Of a DNA stretch of 64,000 nucleotides, positions 35,437-47,156 are shown piece after piece. The DNA is from Ruania rhizosphaerae (lineage in GTDB: Bacteria; Actinomycetota; Actinomycetes; Actinomycetales; Beutenbergiaceae): the NCBI RefSeq assembly GCF_009805705.1, contig NZ_VSMB01000011.1, forward strand, positions 98,878 to 162,877. Direction: 5' to 3'. Numbering within the stretch: the first letter of the stretch is position 1; every line of letters starts with the position of its first letter. The notes beneath the pieces are model-generated. The model saw only the letters and a list, made by a program, of their open reading frames with translations. It had not been told where the DNA came from and searched no databases. The translations under genes were made by a program, and so were the position numbers.

Positions 35437-35639
35437 CCGAGTTGATCTGCAGCGCGAAAGGCTGCCGGAGCACGGCGGACTGGGCGCTGCGGTGGAACAA
35501 TCCCCGCTTGCACACCCCCGACCGGCGCAAGACCTGGCTCGCCTGCGAGTCCCACCGCCAGCATCTGGAGCACTTCCTCGGTGCACGCTCCTTCCTCCGC
35601 GAGACGATTCCGGTGGCCGAACTCACCGCCGATGACTGA
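35433..35639 (+). CDS. Conserved small Cys/His protein upstream of SURF1
   Basis: This 68-residue protein has a putative metal-binding pattern, CSAKGC near the N-terminus and CESH near residue 45, with a Trp/Arg-rich centre. I do not recognise a named family with certainty; small proteins of this kind occur between DUF3099 and SURF1 genes in other actinobacteria. GAGGAG precedes the ATG. It overlaps the preceding gene by four bases and the SURF1 gene by eight, so all three are coupled. A role in handling metal or heme for cytochrome oxidase assembly is possible but speculative. Confidence 0.68.
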
Positions 35640-36660
35640 TTCCAGCACCCGCTACGCCTTCCTCCGCTCACGCAGGTGGGCCGGGATCATGGCGATGGCG
35701 GTCGTCGTCAGCCTCACCTGCGCCATGCTGGGCTACTGGCAGCTGACCCGCTACCAGGGCAAGGCTGAGGCGGCCGCCCTGGTGGAGGCGAACTACGACA
35801 GCCCACCGGTTGCCCTGACCGAGTTGCTCCCGACGGCGCACTCCACCTGGCCCGAGGACCTCACCTGGCGTCAGGTCACCGTGACCGGGGAATACCTGGT
35901 CCCCGCTGTGGTGCTCCCCCAGCGACCGATCGGTGGGTCACCCGCAGACCATGTGCTGGCGGCCCTCGCCCTGCAGGTCGAGGGTGAGGAGGAACCGTGG
36001 TGGCTGCTGGTCGACCGCGGCTGGTACCGCTCCGACGCGTTCGCTGACCACACCGCCGAGCAGGAGCTCCCCGAGGGTGAGGTGAGGGTGACGGTGCGTC
36101 TGCGGGCTGCCGAGCCCCGGAGCGAACGGGATCTCACCGGCCGTCAGGTCTACGCGATCAACCCGTCGCAGGTCCTGGACGTGGCCGCTCCTGGTGCCGA
36201 CCTCGCAGGCACGGTGGTCACCGGCGTCTACGGGGTACTGGTCGAGGAATCCCCGACCACAGCCACGCCGCCCGCACCGCTACCGCGCCCGAGCGCCGAC
36301 CTGGGCAATCACCTGTCCTACGCGTTTCAATGGTGGGTGTTTGCCCTCGGAGCGCTGGTGGGTGCCGTCGTGCTCGCACGGCGCGAGGCGGCCGACTGGG
36401 CTGACCCAGCCGACCACTCCGGCCCTGCGGGGCACGCCAGCACCGGGACGCACCCGGACCCCGGCCACTCCGCCGTGTCCTCCCACCGGCCGCCCCGCCA
36501 GTCTTCCCAGCGACAGTCCCGCCGGCCGCGGCGCCGCACCGAGGCCGACGAGGAGGACGCGATCATCGACGCCCAGCTCGAGGCCGCGCGAACGGCCCAG
36601 GCTGCTGCCGTGCCGACTCACACCGGCGACGATCAGGCGAGTGAGACCAACTCGAGGTAG
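35632..36660 (+). CDS. SURF1-family cytochrome oxidase assembly protein
   Basis: This is a SURF1/Shy1 homologue of 342 residues that assists heme a insertion into cytochrome c oxidase. The architecture is typical: one membrane helix near the N-terminus (about 18-36), an extracytoplasmic beta-domain with GEYLVPAVVLPQRPIGG and LLVDRGWYR, and a second helix (about 232-252, QWWVFALGALVGAVVLARR). A Pro/Arg-rich cytosolic tail of about 90 residues is an addition seen in actinobacteria. The heme A synthase gene lies 12 kb away in the same window. It overlaps the convergent ABC-F gene by 28 bases. Confidence 0.91.
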   Translation: MTDSSTRYAFLRSRRWAGIMAMAVVVSLTCAMLGYWQLTRYQGKAEAAALVEANYDSPPVALTELLPTAHSTWPEDLTWRQVTVTGEYLVPAVVLPQRPIGGSPADHVLAALALQVEGEEEPWWLLVDRGWYRSDAFADHTAEQELPEGEVRVTVRLRAAEPRSERDLTGRQVYAINPSQVLDVAAPGADLAGTVVTGVYGVLVEESPTTATPPAPLPRPSADLGNHLSYAFQWWVFALGALVGAVVLARREAADWADPADHSGPAGHASTGTHPDPGHSAVSSHRPPRQSSQRQSRRPRRRTEADEEDAIIDAQLEAARTAQAAAVPTHTGDDQASETNSR

Positions 36661-38231
36661 TTGGGGTTCCACAGGTCCTCGTCGCCGTCGGGAAGCAGGA
36701 GAACACGCTCCGGCTCGAGAGCCTGGACCGCCCCCTCGTCGTGCGTGACCAGCACCACGGCTCCGGTGAAGCTGCGCAGGGCGGCGAGAATCTCCTCCCG
36801 GCTGGCCGGATCGAGGTTGTTGGTCGGCTCGTCCAACAGCAGCACGTTCGCCTGGGACACGACCAGCACCGCAAGCGCCAACCGGGTCTTCTCGCCACCG
36901 GAGAGCACCTTGGCCGGCTTCTCGGCGTCGTCACCGGAGAACAGGAATGACCCGAGCACGCTGCGCACCTGGGTGTCGGTGAGATCCGGTGCGGCGGTGC
37001 GCAGGTTCTCCACCACGGTGCGTTCGGTGTCGAGGGTCTCGTGCTCCTGGGCGTAGTAGCCCACCTTCAGGCCGTGCCCGGGGAGCACCTCACCGGTGTC
37101 GGAGGGCTCGGTGCCGGCGAGCAGCCGCAGCAGGGTGGTCTTCCCAGCGCCGTTGAGTCCGAGCACCACGACCTTCGAGCCGCGGTCGATCGCCAGATCG
37201 ACGTCGGTGAACACCTCGAGGGAGCCGTAGGACTTCGACAGCCCCTGGGCTCGCAACGGCGTCTTGCCGCACGGAGCCGGGTCGGGGAATCGGAGCTTGG
37301 CGACCTTGTCGGCAGCGCGGACATCGTCCAGGCCGGCGAGCATCCGCTCAGCGCGGCGTGCCATGTTCTGGGCGGCGACCGCCTTGGTTGCCTTGGCGCG
37401 CATCTTGTCGGCCTGCGCCATCAGCGCCGATGCCTTCTTCTCGGCATTGGCTCGTTCGCGCTTGCGCCGGCGTTCATCGGTCTCACGCTGTTCGAGGTAG
37501 GCGTGCCAGCGCAGGTTGTAGATGTCGAGCTCGGACCGGTTGGCGTCCAGGTGGAACACCTTGTTGACCGTGGCCTCGAGCAGCCCGGTGTCGTGGCTGA
37601 TGACGACGAAACCGCCGGGGTAGGAGGCCAGGTACTCCCGCAGCCAGACGATCGAGTCGGCATCGAGGTGGTTGGTGGGTTCGTCGAGCAGGAGCGTCTG
37701 GGAGTCGGAGAACAGGATGCGGGCGAGTTCGACGCGGCGGCGCTGGCCCCCGGAAAGCGTGCGCAACGGCTGGGAGAGCACCTTCGGCGGCAGGCCGAGG
37801 TTGGAGGTGATGCGGGCGGCTTCGCTCTCGGCCGCCCATCCTCCCTGCGCCTCGAACTCGGCATCGAGCCGGGTGTAGCGGGCCATGGCGCGCTCGCGGA
37901 CGGCGTCGTTCTCGCTGGCCATCTCGTCTTCGGCCTTGCGCACCCGCCGGAGCAGCTCGTGCAGGTTCCGGGCGGAGAGCACGCGGTCCATGGCCAGCTG
38001 GTCGAGATCGCCGGTCCGTGGGTCCTGCGGCAGATAGCCGACCGTCCCGGTGCGGGTGATGGTGCCTTCGGTCGGCTCGCCTTCACCAGCGAGCGTCTTG
38101 GTGAGAGTGGTCTTGCCGGCACCGTTGCGGCCGACGAGACCGATCCGGTCACCGGAGTCGATCCGAAAGCTGGAGGCACTGAGCAATTGCCGAGCCCCGA
38201 TTCTGAGCCCGACACCCTGCGCGATAATCAC
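36633..38231 (-). CDS. ABC-F family ribosome-associated ATPase
   Basis: This 532-residue protein has two ABC ATPase domains and no membrane segments, the ABC-F plan of translation factors such as EttA and of antibiotic-resistance ribosome protectors. Both Walker A sites (GRNGAGKTTL and GLNGAGKTTL), signatures (LSGGQRRRVEL and LSGGEKTRLAL) and Walker B motifs are intact. A long charged linker of about 70 residues (ERRRKRERANAEKKASALMAQ region) connects them. The GTG start overlaps the stop of the DUF368 gene (GTGA). Housekeeping or resistance role cannot be decided from sequence. Confidence 0.92.
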   Translation of the reverse strand: MIIAQGVGLRIGARQLLSASSFRIDSGDRIGLVGRNGAGKTTLTKTLAGEGEPTEGTITRTGTVGYLPQDPRTGDLDQLAMDRVLSARNLHELLRRVRKAEDEMASENDAVRERAMARYTRLDAEFEAQGGWAAESEAARITSNLGLPPKVLSQPLRTLSGGQRRRVELARILFSDSQTLLLDEPTNHLDADSIVWLREYLASYPGGFVVISHDTGLLEATVNKVFHLDANRSELDIYNLRWHAYLEQRETDERRRKRERANAEKKASALMAQADKMRAKATKAVAAQNMARRAERMLAGLDDVRAADKVAKLRFPDPAPCGKTPLRAQGLSKSYGSLEVFTDVDLAIDRGSKVVVLGLNGAGKTTLLRLLAGTEPSDTGEVLPGHGLKVGYYAQEHETLDTERTVVENLRTAAPDLTDTQVRSVLGSFLFSGDDAEKPAKVLSGGEKTRLALAVLVVSQANVLLLDEPTNNLDPASREEILAALRSFTGAVVLVTHDEGAVQALEPERVLLLPDGDEDLWNPNYLELVSLA

Positions 38232-39178
38232 TGGCCCGACTGTACCGCCCGTCGCGACTCAAGAAGAATCAATACTCCGACCGCGGCGCATCCCAGTAGC
38301 GCCAAGCCGACCGGCCCGGCGACGGGTGCCTGCGGAGCGATCAGCTGACCCACGCCTGACTCGGCACCGCTCGTGCTCGCTTGCCACGGCCAGAGCGCAC
38401 GCAGGGAGCCGATCATGAGGCCGATCATGGCGAGCAGGGTGAGACGGCGGTGGGTGTGCAGCAGCCACCGTAGGACCTGCACGAATGTCGCCAGGCCGAC
38501 CGCGGCTCCGGCCGCGAAGACGGCGATGTAGCCGAGGTCACGGTCGTGCACGGCGCCGAGGGTGGTCGAGTACAGACCGATGGCGAGCAGGAAGAACGCG
38601 CCGGAGACTCCCGGTACCACGAGCGCGCAGATCGCCACCGCCGCGGCGAGGAACACCACGATGATCGGCGGGTCAGCCTGCGTCTCGCCGCCGGCGAATC
38701 CGATCAGCACGAAGGCGATGACGGCTGCCAGCACCACCACGAGCACATCCCGCACGCGGCGTGCCCCAGCGGGCGGCAGCATCCGCACCGGCACCAGGAT
38801 GCTCGTGGCCACGAGGCCGAAGAACAGCCCCCGGGCGTGCTCGGGGTGGGACGTGACGAACCCCTCCATCACACCGGCGGCCAGGAGCACGGCAGCCGCC
38901 ATCCCAGCCAGCACCGGCAGAATCAGCCACCAGTCGGTGCGTCGCAGCTCCGTGGTGAAGGTACGACGGTCGGGGCCGACGACCAATCGCCGGCCTGCAG
39001 CGAGCACGTGGGCGGCTGCATCGATGAGCCGGTCGTACACACCGGTGACGAGCGCCACCGTGCCACCGGAGACACCCGGCACGAGCTCGGCGGACCCGAT
39101 CAGGAATCCCCGGACGAGATTCAGCAGTGTTGCCCAGGGACGACGGCGAGCGGGAACCGCGGGGGTCTCGGAGGTCAC
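38228..39178 (-). CDS. DUF368-family polytopic membrane protein
   Basis: This 316-residue protein of the DUF368 family has about eight to nine predicted membrane helices. The family signatures VRGFLIGSAELVPGVSGGTVAL near the N-terminus and LVVPGVSGAFFLLAIG in the middle form an inverted internal repeat. DUF368 proteins, now linked to undecaprenyl phosphate translocation (PopT family), would recycle the lipid carrier for envelope synthesis; that assignment is from family knowledge. The upstream frame to 39496 is not used; the GTG at 39178 has a -10 element at leaderless spacing. It is coupled to the ABC-F gene. Confidence 0.87.
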   Translation of the reverse strand: MTSETPAVPARRRPWATLLNLVRGFLIGSAELVPGVSGGTVALVTGVYDRLIDAAAHVLAAGRRLVVGPDRRTFTTELRRTDWWLILPVLAGMAAAVLLAAGVMEGFVTSHPEHARGLFFGLVATSILVPVRMLPPAGARRVRDVLVVVLAAVIAFVLIGFAGGETQADPPIIVVFLAAAVAICALVVPGVSGAFFLLAIGLYSTTLGAVHDRDLGYIAVFAAGAAVGLATFVQVLRWLLHTHRRLTLLAMIGLMIGSLRALWPWQASTSGAESGVGQLIAPQAPVAGPVGLALLGCAAVGVLILLESRRAVQSGQ

Positions 39179-39185
39179 CGCACAG

Positions 39186-39191
39186 ACGCTA
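39186..39191 (-). promoter_or_regulatory. -10 element for the DUF368/ABC-F operon
   Basis: TAGCGT (TANNNT class) on the minus strand ends seven bases before the GTG start and no Shine-Dalgarno is present, consistent with a leaderless transcript. Confidence 0.4.
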
Positions 39192-39244
39192 CCGTGAGAC
39201 CGTGGCCGCAAGCCCCCACCATCACACCCTGGAGGAACGCAACC

Positions 39245-40195
39245 GTGAGCGTCACCTTCCGAGCCTGGCGCGAAGGCGACGAGGTCGCCGCAGCCGCAGC
39301 ATTCGGCGCATCGGACACTCCGCAGGCGAATCTGGACCGCCTGCTTCTCGGACCGGATGCTGAGGACCCGTGGCGTCGCTGCCTGGTGGCCGAGATCGAT
39401 GGTGAGGTCATCGGCGCGGCGGCGGTCAGTGAGGCGCGCCTGCATCCGGACCGGCTGTGGGTCTATGTGGAGGTCGCCCCCGATCATCGACGCCAAGGAA
39501 CCGGCTCGGAACTGGTGCGGCGGCTACGCGAGGTCGCGTCGCCGTCGGGAGTGGGCGCCCTCCGGGCGCGGTATACGGCCGGCAACGAGGCCGCTGAAGG
39601 GTTCGCTGCCGCGCTGGGGCTCGAGCTGGTCCACCGCAGCCGGCAGGTGCTGGTGCAGCCGGGCGCGCTGGATGTCCCGACCTTCGGCCCCACTGGCCCG
39701 GCACTGGAGGATCTGGCGACCGGGTCAGTGGAGTTGTCAAAGCTGGTCGTGGCGTTCTACGACGCCACGCACTCCTCCTGGGACCGCTCGGAGATGACAC
39801 TCGGGCGGGCCCAGGATCTGTTGCTCGCGCCGGAGACCGGAGCGAGGGGGGCGATCGTGCTGCGGGATCGGCCGAAGCCGAGTGGCGGCACCATCCTGGC
39901 GTTCGCGGTCTCCTACGATCCGCCGGGGCTGGACCCCAACGACGCCGACGCTACTCCGACCGTTCCCGCCCCAGACGACGCCCCGACGCAGGTGCTGCTC
40001 GGCTACGACCCCGAACTCGCCGACGCGCGTTCCCGGGCCGCAGTCCGTCACCTCCTGGCAATGCTCGCGGCCCGGTACCCGGTGCAGATCGAGGTGGATG
40101 ACGCGATGACGCCGCTTTCCGCTGTGATCGACGATCTGCTCGTCATCGGCTCGGCCGAGATCGTCACCGAGACCCGGTTCGTCGCCTCCGAATGA
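39245..40195 (+). CDS. Two-domain GNAT N-acetyltransferase
   Basis: This 316-residue protein contains two GNAT folds. The N-terminal one (residues about 3-145) keeps the acetyl-CoA-binding signature VYVEVAPDHRRQGTGSELVRRL; the C-terminal half (about 155-316) is more divergent and probably structural, as in tandem GNATs such as mycothiol synthase-like proteins. GGAGGA precedes the GTG start; the long frame upstream is antisense to DUF368 and not coding. Substrate unknown. It converges on the suf operon end. Confidence 0.83.
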   Translation: MSVTFRAWREGDEVAAAAAFGASDTPQANLDRLLLGPDAEDPWRRCLVAEIDGEVIGAAAVSEARLHPDRLWVYVEVAPDHRRQGTGSELVRRLREVASPSGVGALRARYTAGNEAAEGFAAALGLELVHRSRQVLVQPGALDVPTFGPTGPALEDLATGSVELSKLVVAFYDATHSSWDRSEMTLGRAQDLLLAPETGARGAIVLRDRPKPSGGTILAFAVSYDPPGLDPNDADATPTVPAPDDAPTQVLLGYDPELADARSRAAVRHLLAMLAARYPVQIEVDDAMTPLSAVIDDLLVIGSAEIVTETRFVASE

Positions 40196-40213
40196 ACGCT
40201 CGGGTGGGTCGCG

Positions 40214-40600
40214 TCAGACGTTGAAGCCGAGCGCCCGCAACTGCTCACGGCCGTCGTCGGTGATCTTCTCCGGACCCCACGGCGGCATCCAGACCCAGTT
40301 GATGCGCTGGCCTGCCACGAGGCCTTCCAGCGCCTGGGCGGCCTGATCCTCGATCACATCGGTGAGCGGGCAGGCCGCGGACGTCAGGGTCATATCGATC
40401 ACGGCGTGGTTGTTCTGGTCCACCGTCACCCCGTAGATGAGCCCGAGGTCGACGACGTTGATCCCCAGCTCGGGGTCGATCACGTCGCGCAGAGCCTCCT
40501 CCACGTCCGCGGCGTTGGGGGCCGCGGCGGAGCTGGCGGGTGTCGGGGTCTGGGTGGTGTCCGCGCTCTCGGACGGCGTCTCTGTCTGGGTGTCAGTCAT
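40214..40600 (-). CDS. sufT: SufT-type Fe-S assembly factor (MIP18/DUF59)
   Basis: This 128-residue DUF59/MIP18-family protein helps mature Fe-S proteins. After a disordered Ser/Thr/Pro N-terminus (about 30 residues) the DUF59 domain reads ALRDVIDPELGINVVDLGLIY, with the conserved Cys in TSAACPLTDVIE and WVWMPPWGPEKITDDG near the end. It is the last gene of the suf operon, nine bases after sufU. Confidence 0.93.
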   Translation of the reverse strand: MTDTQTETPSESADTTQTPTPASSAAAPNAADVEEALRDVIDPELGINVVDLGLIYGVTVDQNNHAVIDMTLTSAACPLTDVIEDQAAQALEGLVAGQRINWVWMPPWGPEKITDDGREQLRALGFNV

Positions 40601-40609
40601 CGGTCTTCC

Positions 40610-41104
40610 TCACCTCTCGCCCGCCTGCGGCGGGGCGGTCACAGCCTGTGCGAGCGCATCCCGCAGGGCCATCCAGCCCAGCAGCGCGCACTTGATTCGC
40701 GCCGGGTAGCGCGCTACCCCGACAAACGCCGCGGCGTCGCCGAGTATTTCCTCACGGTCGTCCTCCAGTGGCTGACCTCGGTTGTTCATCAGCGCCCGGA
40801 ATGTCTCGGTCACCCTGTCCACCGTGGCCACATCGGCGCCGGCCACCAGGTCGGTCAGCACCGAGACCGAGGCCTGGGAGATCGAGCACCCGGTCCCGTC
40901 CCAGGTCACGCGATCAATGATCGGCGCCGTGGCGCCTTCCCGGAGGTGCACCCGGAGCCGTACCTCGTCCCCGCAGGTCGGATTCACCTGGAAGGACTCT
41001 GCCGAGGCTGGTGGGGCATCCGGGCCGCCACCGCCTGCGCCATGCCGCTCCCGGGAGTGATCCAGGATCACCTGCTGGTAGAGCTGCTCCATCGAGCCGG
41101 TCAT
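40610..41104 (-). CDS. sufU: SufU Fe-S scaffold / sulfur-transfer protein
   Basis: SufU is the zinc-containing partner that accepts sulfur from SufS in Gram-positive SUF systems. The 164-residue protein carries the three ligand Cys residues (Cys44 in NPTCGDE with Asp46, Cys73 in GTGCSIS and Cys139 in RIKCALL) and the SufU-specific insertion between them. The ATG at 41104 follows GGGGAGG; a GTG six bases upstream is an alternative start. It begins almost immediately after sufS. Confidence 0.94.
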   Translation of the reverse strand: MTGSMEQLYQQVILDHSRERHGAGGGGPDAPPASAESFQVNPTCGDEVRLRVHLREGATAPIIDRVTWDGTGCSISQASVSVLTDLVAGADVATVDRVTETFRALMNNRGQPLEDDREEILGDAAAFVGVARYPARIKCALLGWMALRDALAQAVTAPPQAGER

Positions 41105-41110
41105 CGCCAC

Positions 41111-43173
<2,063 letters not shown>

Positions 43174-43196
43174 TTCGTCTTCTTCTCTCGTGGTCT

Positions 43197-43550
43197 TCAG
43201 GTGGTGGATTCGGTGGTGGCGGCGACGTCGATGTCGACGAGGACACGGTCGCCGTCATAACTCACCGGGTAGGTCGGGACCGGCCGGGTGGCCGGCAGGG
43301 ACAGGGGGCGGCCGGTGCTGAGGTCGAAGGTGGACCCGTGCAGCCAGCACTCGATCGTGGCGCCTTCAACCTCTCCCTCGGAGAGGGACACCTGCCCGTG
43401 GGAGCAGATGTCCGACAGCGCGTAGTAGTCGCCGTCCTCAGACCTGGCCAAGGCGATCTCGACGGGTGAGCCGTCCACGCCGTCGAGCTCGAGACGCATC
43501 GCCTCGCCGGGCTCGAGGTCCTCCTTGGAGGCGACGACCTGGGCCGTCAT
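43197..43550 (-). CDS. Rieske-type [2Fe-2S] ferredoxin in the suf operon
   Basis: This small 117-residue protein is a complete Rieske domain with the two cluster-binding boxes CSHG (Cys49, His51) and CWLHG (Cys68, His71), resembling the NDO-type ferredoxins of dioxygenases. In actinobacterial suf operons it is regularly found between sufD and sufC and may supply electrons for cluster assembly, but its exact partner is not established. It overlaps the sufD stop (ATGA). Confidence 0.94.
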   Translation of the reverse strand: MTAQVVASKEDLEPGEAMRLELDGVDGSPVEIALARSEDGDYYALSDICSHGQVSLSEGEVEGATIECWLHGSTFDLSTGRPLSLPATRPVPTYPVSYDGDRVLVDIDVAATTESTT

Positions 43551-44821
43551 CCCTGCGCCTCGCCGGACTCGATGGCTTCGATCACCCGGCGTTCCTGCGA
43601 AACGTCCTCAGTGTCGGCCAGGTCTCCGAGCACGGCGTCCAGCTCGGCGTCGATCGCGGCCAGCAGCCGTTCCTCGACCGCCGGTACGCCGATCTTGGTG
43701 ATCATCTCGGCGAAGAAGCCGCGCACCACGAGCCGACGGGCAGCCGCCTCGGGGATACCGCGTGAACGCAGGTAGAACAGCTGGTCGTCGTCGAAGCGCC
43801 CGGTGGCCGAGGCGTGCCCCGCACCCTCGATCTCACCGGTCTCGATCTCCAGGTTCGGCACCGAGTCGGCACGGGCACCATCAGTGAGCACCAGGTTGCG
43901 GTTCAGCTCATAGGTATCGGTGCCTTCGGCGGCCTTACGGATCAGCACGTCCCCGATCCACACGCTACGGGCGTCATCTCCCTGCAGGGCGCCCTTGTAG
44001 GTGACCCGGGAGGTGCAGTTGGGCACCGCGTGGTCGACGAAGAGCCGGTGCTCCTGGTGCTGACCGGAATCAGCGAAGTAGAGGCCGTTCATCTCCACCG
44101 ACCCCCCGGTCGCGGCGAAGGCCGCCTCCGGGGTGAGCCGGACGACGTCGCCGCCGAGGGTGACCACGACGTGCTTGAGCGTGGCGTCGCGGCCGACGAC
44201 CGCGCGGTGGGAGGAGGCGTGCACGGCCCCGGAGTCCCAGTCCTGCACGGAGACCACCCGCAGCGAGGCGCCGTCCGCGACATGGATCTCCACGGTCTGC
44301 GCGAGCTGAGCGCTGCCGCGGTGGTCCAGCACGACCACGGCCTCGCTGTGGTGCTCAGCGATGATGGTGATGTGCTGGGCGGCCGGCTCCTCGCCGCTGC
44401 CGCGCACGGTCAGCGTGGTCTCGCGCCCGGCCACGTGCTCGGCCGGGATCGTCACCAGCAGGCCCTCGGCGAAGGACTCCCACGCGACGGCGGAGATCCG
44501 GTCTCCCGGAGCGCCCGCCTTGCCGAGCCGGTCGTCACTACGGTCGACATGCTCGACCCGCACGCCCTCGTCGGCCGTGACCTCGACCTGCGGGGCGGTA
44601 CCGGTGAGTGCGCCTGCCATCAGGCCCTGGAGCCGGTTCATGGGCGAGAACCGCCACACCTCTTCCCGGCCGTTCGGCACGTCGAAGTCGGCCAGGGCGA
44701 AGGAGGTGGCGCGATCGGCGCGCGAACCTTCCGGCGCAAGGCCGTGGCTGTGCGCATCGTCGGCAGTCGCCTGAGCGTGGTCGGTCGTCAGACCGGTGTC
44801 TTGCGTCGTGGTGGTCGACAT
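43547..44821 (-). CDS. sufD: SufD Fe-S scaffold subunit
   Basis: SufD pairs with SufB and SufC to form the Fe-S assembly scaffold. The 424-residue protein has the right-handed beta-helix core and the SufD C-terminal signature LFYLRSRGIPEAAARRLVVRGFFAEM. Its ATG shares a base with the sufB stop (TGATG), and its stop overlaps the Rieske start, so the operon is translationally linked throughout. Confidence 0.95.
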   Translation of the reverse strand: MSTTTTQDTGLTTDHAQATADDAHSHGLAPEGSRADRATSFALADFDVPNGREEVWRFSPMNRLQGLMAGALTGTAPQVEVTADEGVRVEHVDRSDDRLGKAGAPGDRISAVAWESFAEGLLVTIPAEHVAGRETTLTVRGSGEEPAAQHITIIAEHHSEAVVVLDHRGSAQLAQTVEIHVADGASLRVVSVQDWDSGAVHASSHRAVVGRDATLKHVVVTLGGDVVRLTPEAAFAATGGSVEMNGLYFADSGQHQEHRLFVDHAVPNCTSRVTYKGALQGDDARSVWIGDVLIRKAAEGTDTYELNRNLVLTDGARADSVPNLEIETGEIEGAGHASATGRFDDDQLFYLRSRGIPEAAARRLVVRGFFAEMITKIGVPAVEERLLAAIDAELDAVLGDLADTEDVSQERRVIEAIESGEAQG

Positions 44822-46272
44822 CAGCCGACGGCCCCTTCCATCTGCAGTTCGATGAGCCGGTTGAGCTCGAGGGCGTACTCCATGGGCAGCTCGCGGGCGA
44901 TCGGCTCGACGAAGCCGCGCACGATCATCGCCATCGCCTCGGTCTCCTCCATCCCGCGGGACATGAGGTAGAACAACTGGTCTTCGCTCACCTTGGAGAC
45001 GGTGGCCTCGTGCCCCATCTCCACGTCGTCCTCGCGGACGTCGACGTAGGGGTAGGTGTCGGAGCGGGAGACAGTGTCCACGAGCAGTGCGTCGCAGAGC
45101 ACATTGGACTTCGATGCCTCGGCACCGTCCATCACCTGCACCAGTCCGCGGTAGGAGGCGCGGCCTCCCCCGCGGGCGACCGACTTGGAGACGATCGAGG
45201 AGGACGTGTGCGGGGCCATGTGCACCATCTTGGATCCGGTGTCCTGGTGCTGTCCCTCGCCTGCGAAGGCGATGGAGAGGGTCTCACCGCGGGCGTGCTC
45301 GCCCATCAGATACACGGCCGGGTACTTCATGGTGACCTTGGAGCCGATGTTGCCGTCGATCCACTCCATGGTGCCGCCGGCCTCGACCGTGGCGCGCTTG
45401 GTGACGAGGTTGTAGACGTTGTTCGACCAGTTCTGGATCGTCGTGTACCGCACGCGGGCGTCCTTCTTGACGATGATCTCCACGACTGCTGAGTGCAACG
45501 AGTCCGAGGTGTAGATCGGCGCCGTGCAACCCTCGACGTAGTGCACGTAGGAGCCCTCGTCGGCGATGATCAGCGTCCGCTCGAACTGGCCCATGTTCTC
45601 GGTGTTGATCCGGAAGTAGGCCTGCAGCGGGATCTCCACGTGCACGCCCGGCGGCACGTAGACGAAGGAGCCACCCGACCACACGGCGGTGTTCAGCGCG
45701 GCGAACTTGTTGTCACCGGCGGGGATCACCGTGCCGAAGTACTCCTCGAAGATCTCCGGGTGCTCGCGCAACGCGGTGTCGGTGTCGAGGAACTGCACAC
45801 CCTGGCGCTCGAGTTCTTCGTTGATCTGGTGGTAGACCACCTCGGACTCGTACTGCGCGGCGACGCCGGCCACGAGACGCTGCTTCTCCGCCTCCGGGAT
45901 GCCGAGCTTGTCGTAGGTCTCCTTGATCTCCTCGGGCAGGTCCTCCCAGGACTGGGCCTGCTTCTCGGTGGAGCGCACGAAGTACTTGATGTTGTCGAAG
46001 TCGATCCCGGTGAGGTCGGCACCCCAGTTCGGCATCGGCTTCTTCTCGAACAGCCGCAGGCCCTTGAGCCTGTTCTTGCGCATCCACTCCGACTCGTCCT
46101 TCATGTCGGAGATGTTGCGCACCACGGCCTCGGAGAGCCCGCGCTCGGCGTTGGCGCCGGCGTCGTCGGAGTCGTGCCAGCCGTAGTTGTAGGTACCGAT
46201 CGAGGCGATCGTCTCGTCCTGCGTCAGCTGGCCCGTTGCCGGGGGCTGAGCCGGTGTGGTCTCGGTGGTCAT
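44821..46272 (-). CDS. sufB: SufB Fe-S scaffold subunit
   Basis: SufB is the subunit on which the nascent Fe-S cluster is built. The protein of 483 residues (from 46272) has the conserved core, including [38 protein letters not shown] and the C-terminal [25 protein letters not shown]. Two starts are possible: ATG at 46272, matching family N-termini, and ATG at 46287, which overlaps the sufR stop (ATGA) and would couple their translation. It is the first structural gene behind sufR. Confidence 0.94.
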   Translation of the reverse strand: MTTETTPAQPPATGQLTQDETIASIGTYNYGWHDSDDAGANAERGLSEAVVRNISDMKDESEWMRKNRLKGLRLFEKKPMPNWGADLTGIDFDNIKYFVRSTEKQAQSWEDLPEEIKETYDKLGIPEAEKQRLVAGVAAQYESEVVYHQINEELERQGVQFLDTDTALREHPEIFEEYFGTVIPAGDNKFAALNTAVWSGGSFVYVPPGVHVEIPLQAYFRINTENMGQFERTLIIADEGSYVHYVEGCTAPIYTSDSLHSAVVEIIVKKDARVRYTTIQNWSNNVYNLVTKRATVEAGGTMEWIDGNIGSKVTMKYPAVYLMGEHARGETLSIAFAGEGQHQDTGSKMVHMAPHTSSSIVSKSVARGGGRASYRGLVQVMDGAEASKSNVLCDALLVDTVSRSDTYPYVDVREDDVEMGHEATVSKVSEDQLFYLMSRGMEETEAMAMIVRGFVEPIARELPMEYALELNRLIELQMEGAVG

Positions 46273-46283
46273 CTCAGGCGCTC

Positions 46284-46973
46284 TCATTCCTTCGCGCGGG
46301 TGGGGATCGTCACGGGTATGTGAGTGGTGCAGACGTGCTCGCCGCCGGCGAGCGTGGCCAGTCGTTGTACGTGCACGCCGAGCAGGTCGGCGAACGCCTC
46401 CGTCTCGGCCTCGCACAGTTGCGGGAACTTCGCCGCGATCTGCTGCACGGGGCAGTGCCCCTGGCAGAGCTGGACGGCGATCGTGTCGATGGCCCCGATC
46501 GGCCTGGAGGTCGCCGCGTAGCCGTCCTGGCTCAGGGCGTGTGCGAGCGCCGCGGCCCGGGCGTGCAGATCGTCCCCGGCGGCCTCGACGGCGTCGCGGT
46601 AACGCGTCGTCAGATCGGCCGATCGGTGCCGGGCGAACTCCTCGACCGCTTCGGGGCCGATCTCGGCGCCGAGCTGCTGCAGGGCCAGCACGGCAAGCTC
46701 GGCATAGGCTTCACCGGCGGGCTTGTGGGCCGCGGGGGTGGCGATGTACCGCTTGGCGGGCCGGCCCCGCCCACGTGGCGTGGACGTGGTGTCTTCCCGC
46801 ACGGTGATCTGCCCTGCCCGCTCGAGGGCCCCGAGGTGACGGCGGATCGCGGCGGAGGTCAGATCGAGCCGGTCGGCCATGTCGGCAGCGGTGATCGGTC
46901 CGAGTTCGATGATGAGATCACGCACGCGGTCACGCGTGGTGGCCTCACTCTCCTCCAGATGCTCCACACTCAT
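46284..46973 (-). CDS. sufR: SufR, Fe-S-sensing repressor of the suf operon
   Basis: SufR represses suf transcription when it carries an Fe-S cluster. The 229-residue protein has a winged helix-turn-helix (residues about 10-75, [21 protein letters not shown]) and a C-terminal cluster domain with Cys170, Cys174, Cys187 and Cys215 in the CQGHC...FPQLCEAE arrangement typical of SufR. GAGGAGG precedes its ATG. It is the first gene of the operon, and its promoter lies in the 183-base region shared with the divergent ABC genes; a clear operator was not identified there. Confidence 0.94.
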   Translation of the reverse strand: MSVEHLEESEATTRDRVRDLIIELGPITAADMADRLDLTSAAIRRHLGALERAGQITVREDTTSTPRGRGRPAKRYIATPAAHKPAGEAYAELAVLALQQLGAEIGPEAVEEFARHRSADLTTRYRDAVEAAGDDLHARAAALAHALSQDGYAATSRPIGAIDTIAVQLCQGHCPVQQIAAKFPQLCEAETEAFADLLGVHVQRLATLAGGEHVCTTHIPVTIPTRAKE

Positions 46974-47156
46974 CGGCTCACCTCCTCACCGCTCACAGCG
47001 GCCATCAATTAGTGAACATTCTCCTTTCTCAAATGGGTGGGCGCAAGCAAGGCGATCCTTAGTGAGCGACCGCACACACCCGCTCCCCGCCCCGCGTGAG
47101 GCACACACAAGCGCCGTCGTCGGGAGTCGGCGACGCAGCGCGTACGCTTGGACGCC

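Noticed and set aside
46974..47156. A defined SufR operator in the divergent spacer
   Set aside because: TTAGTGA occurs twice 50 bases apart and AT-rich promoter-like sequence is present, but no convincing palindrome of a known SufR type was found.
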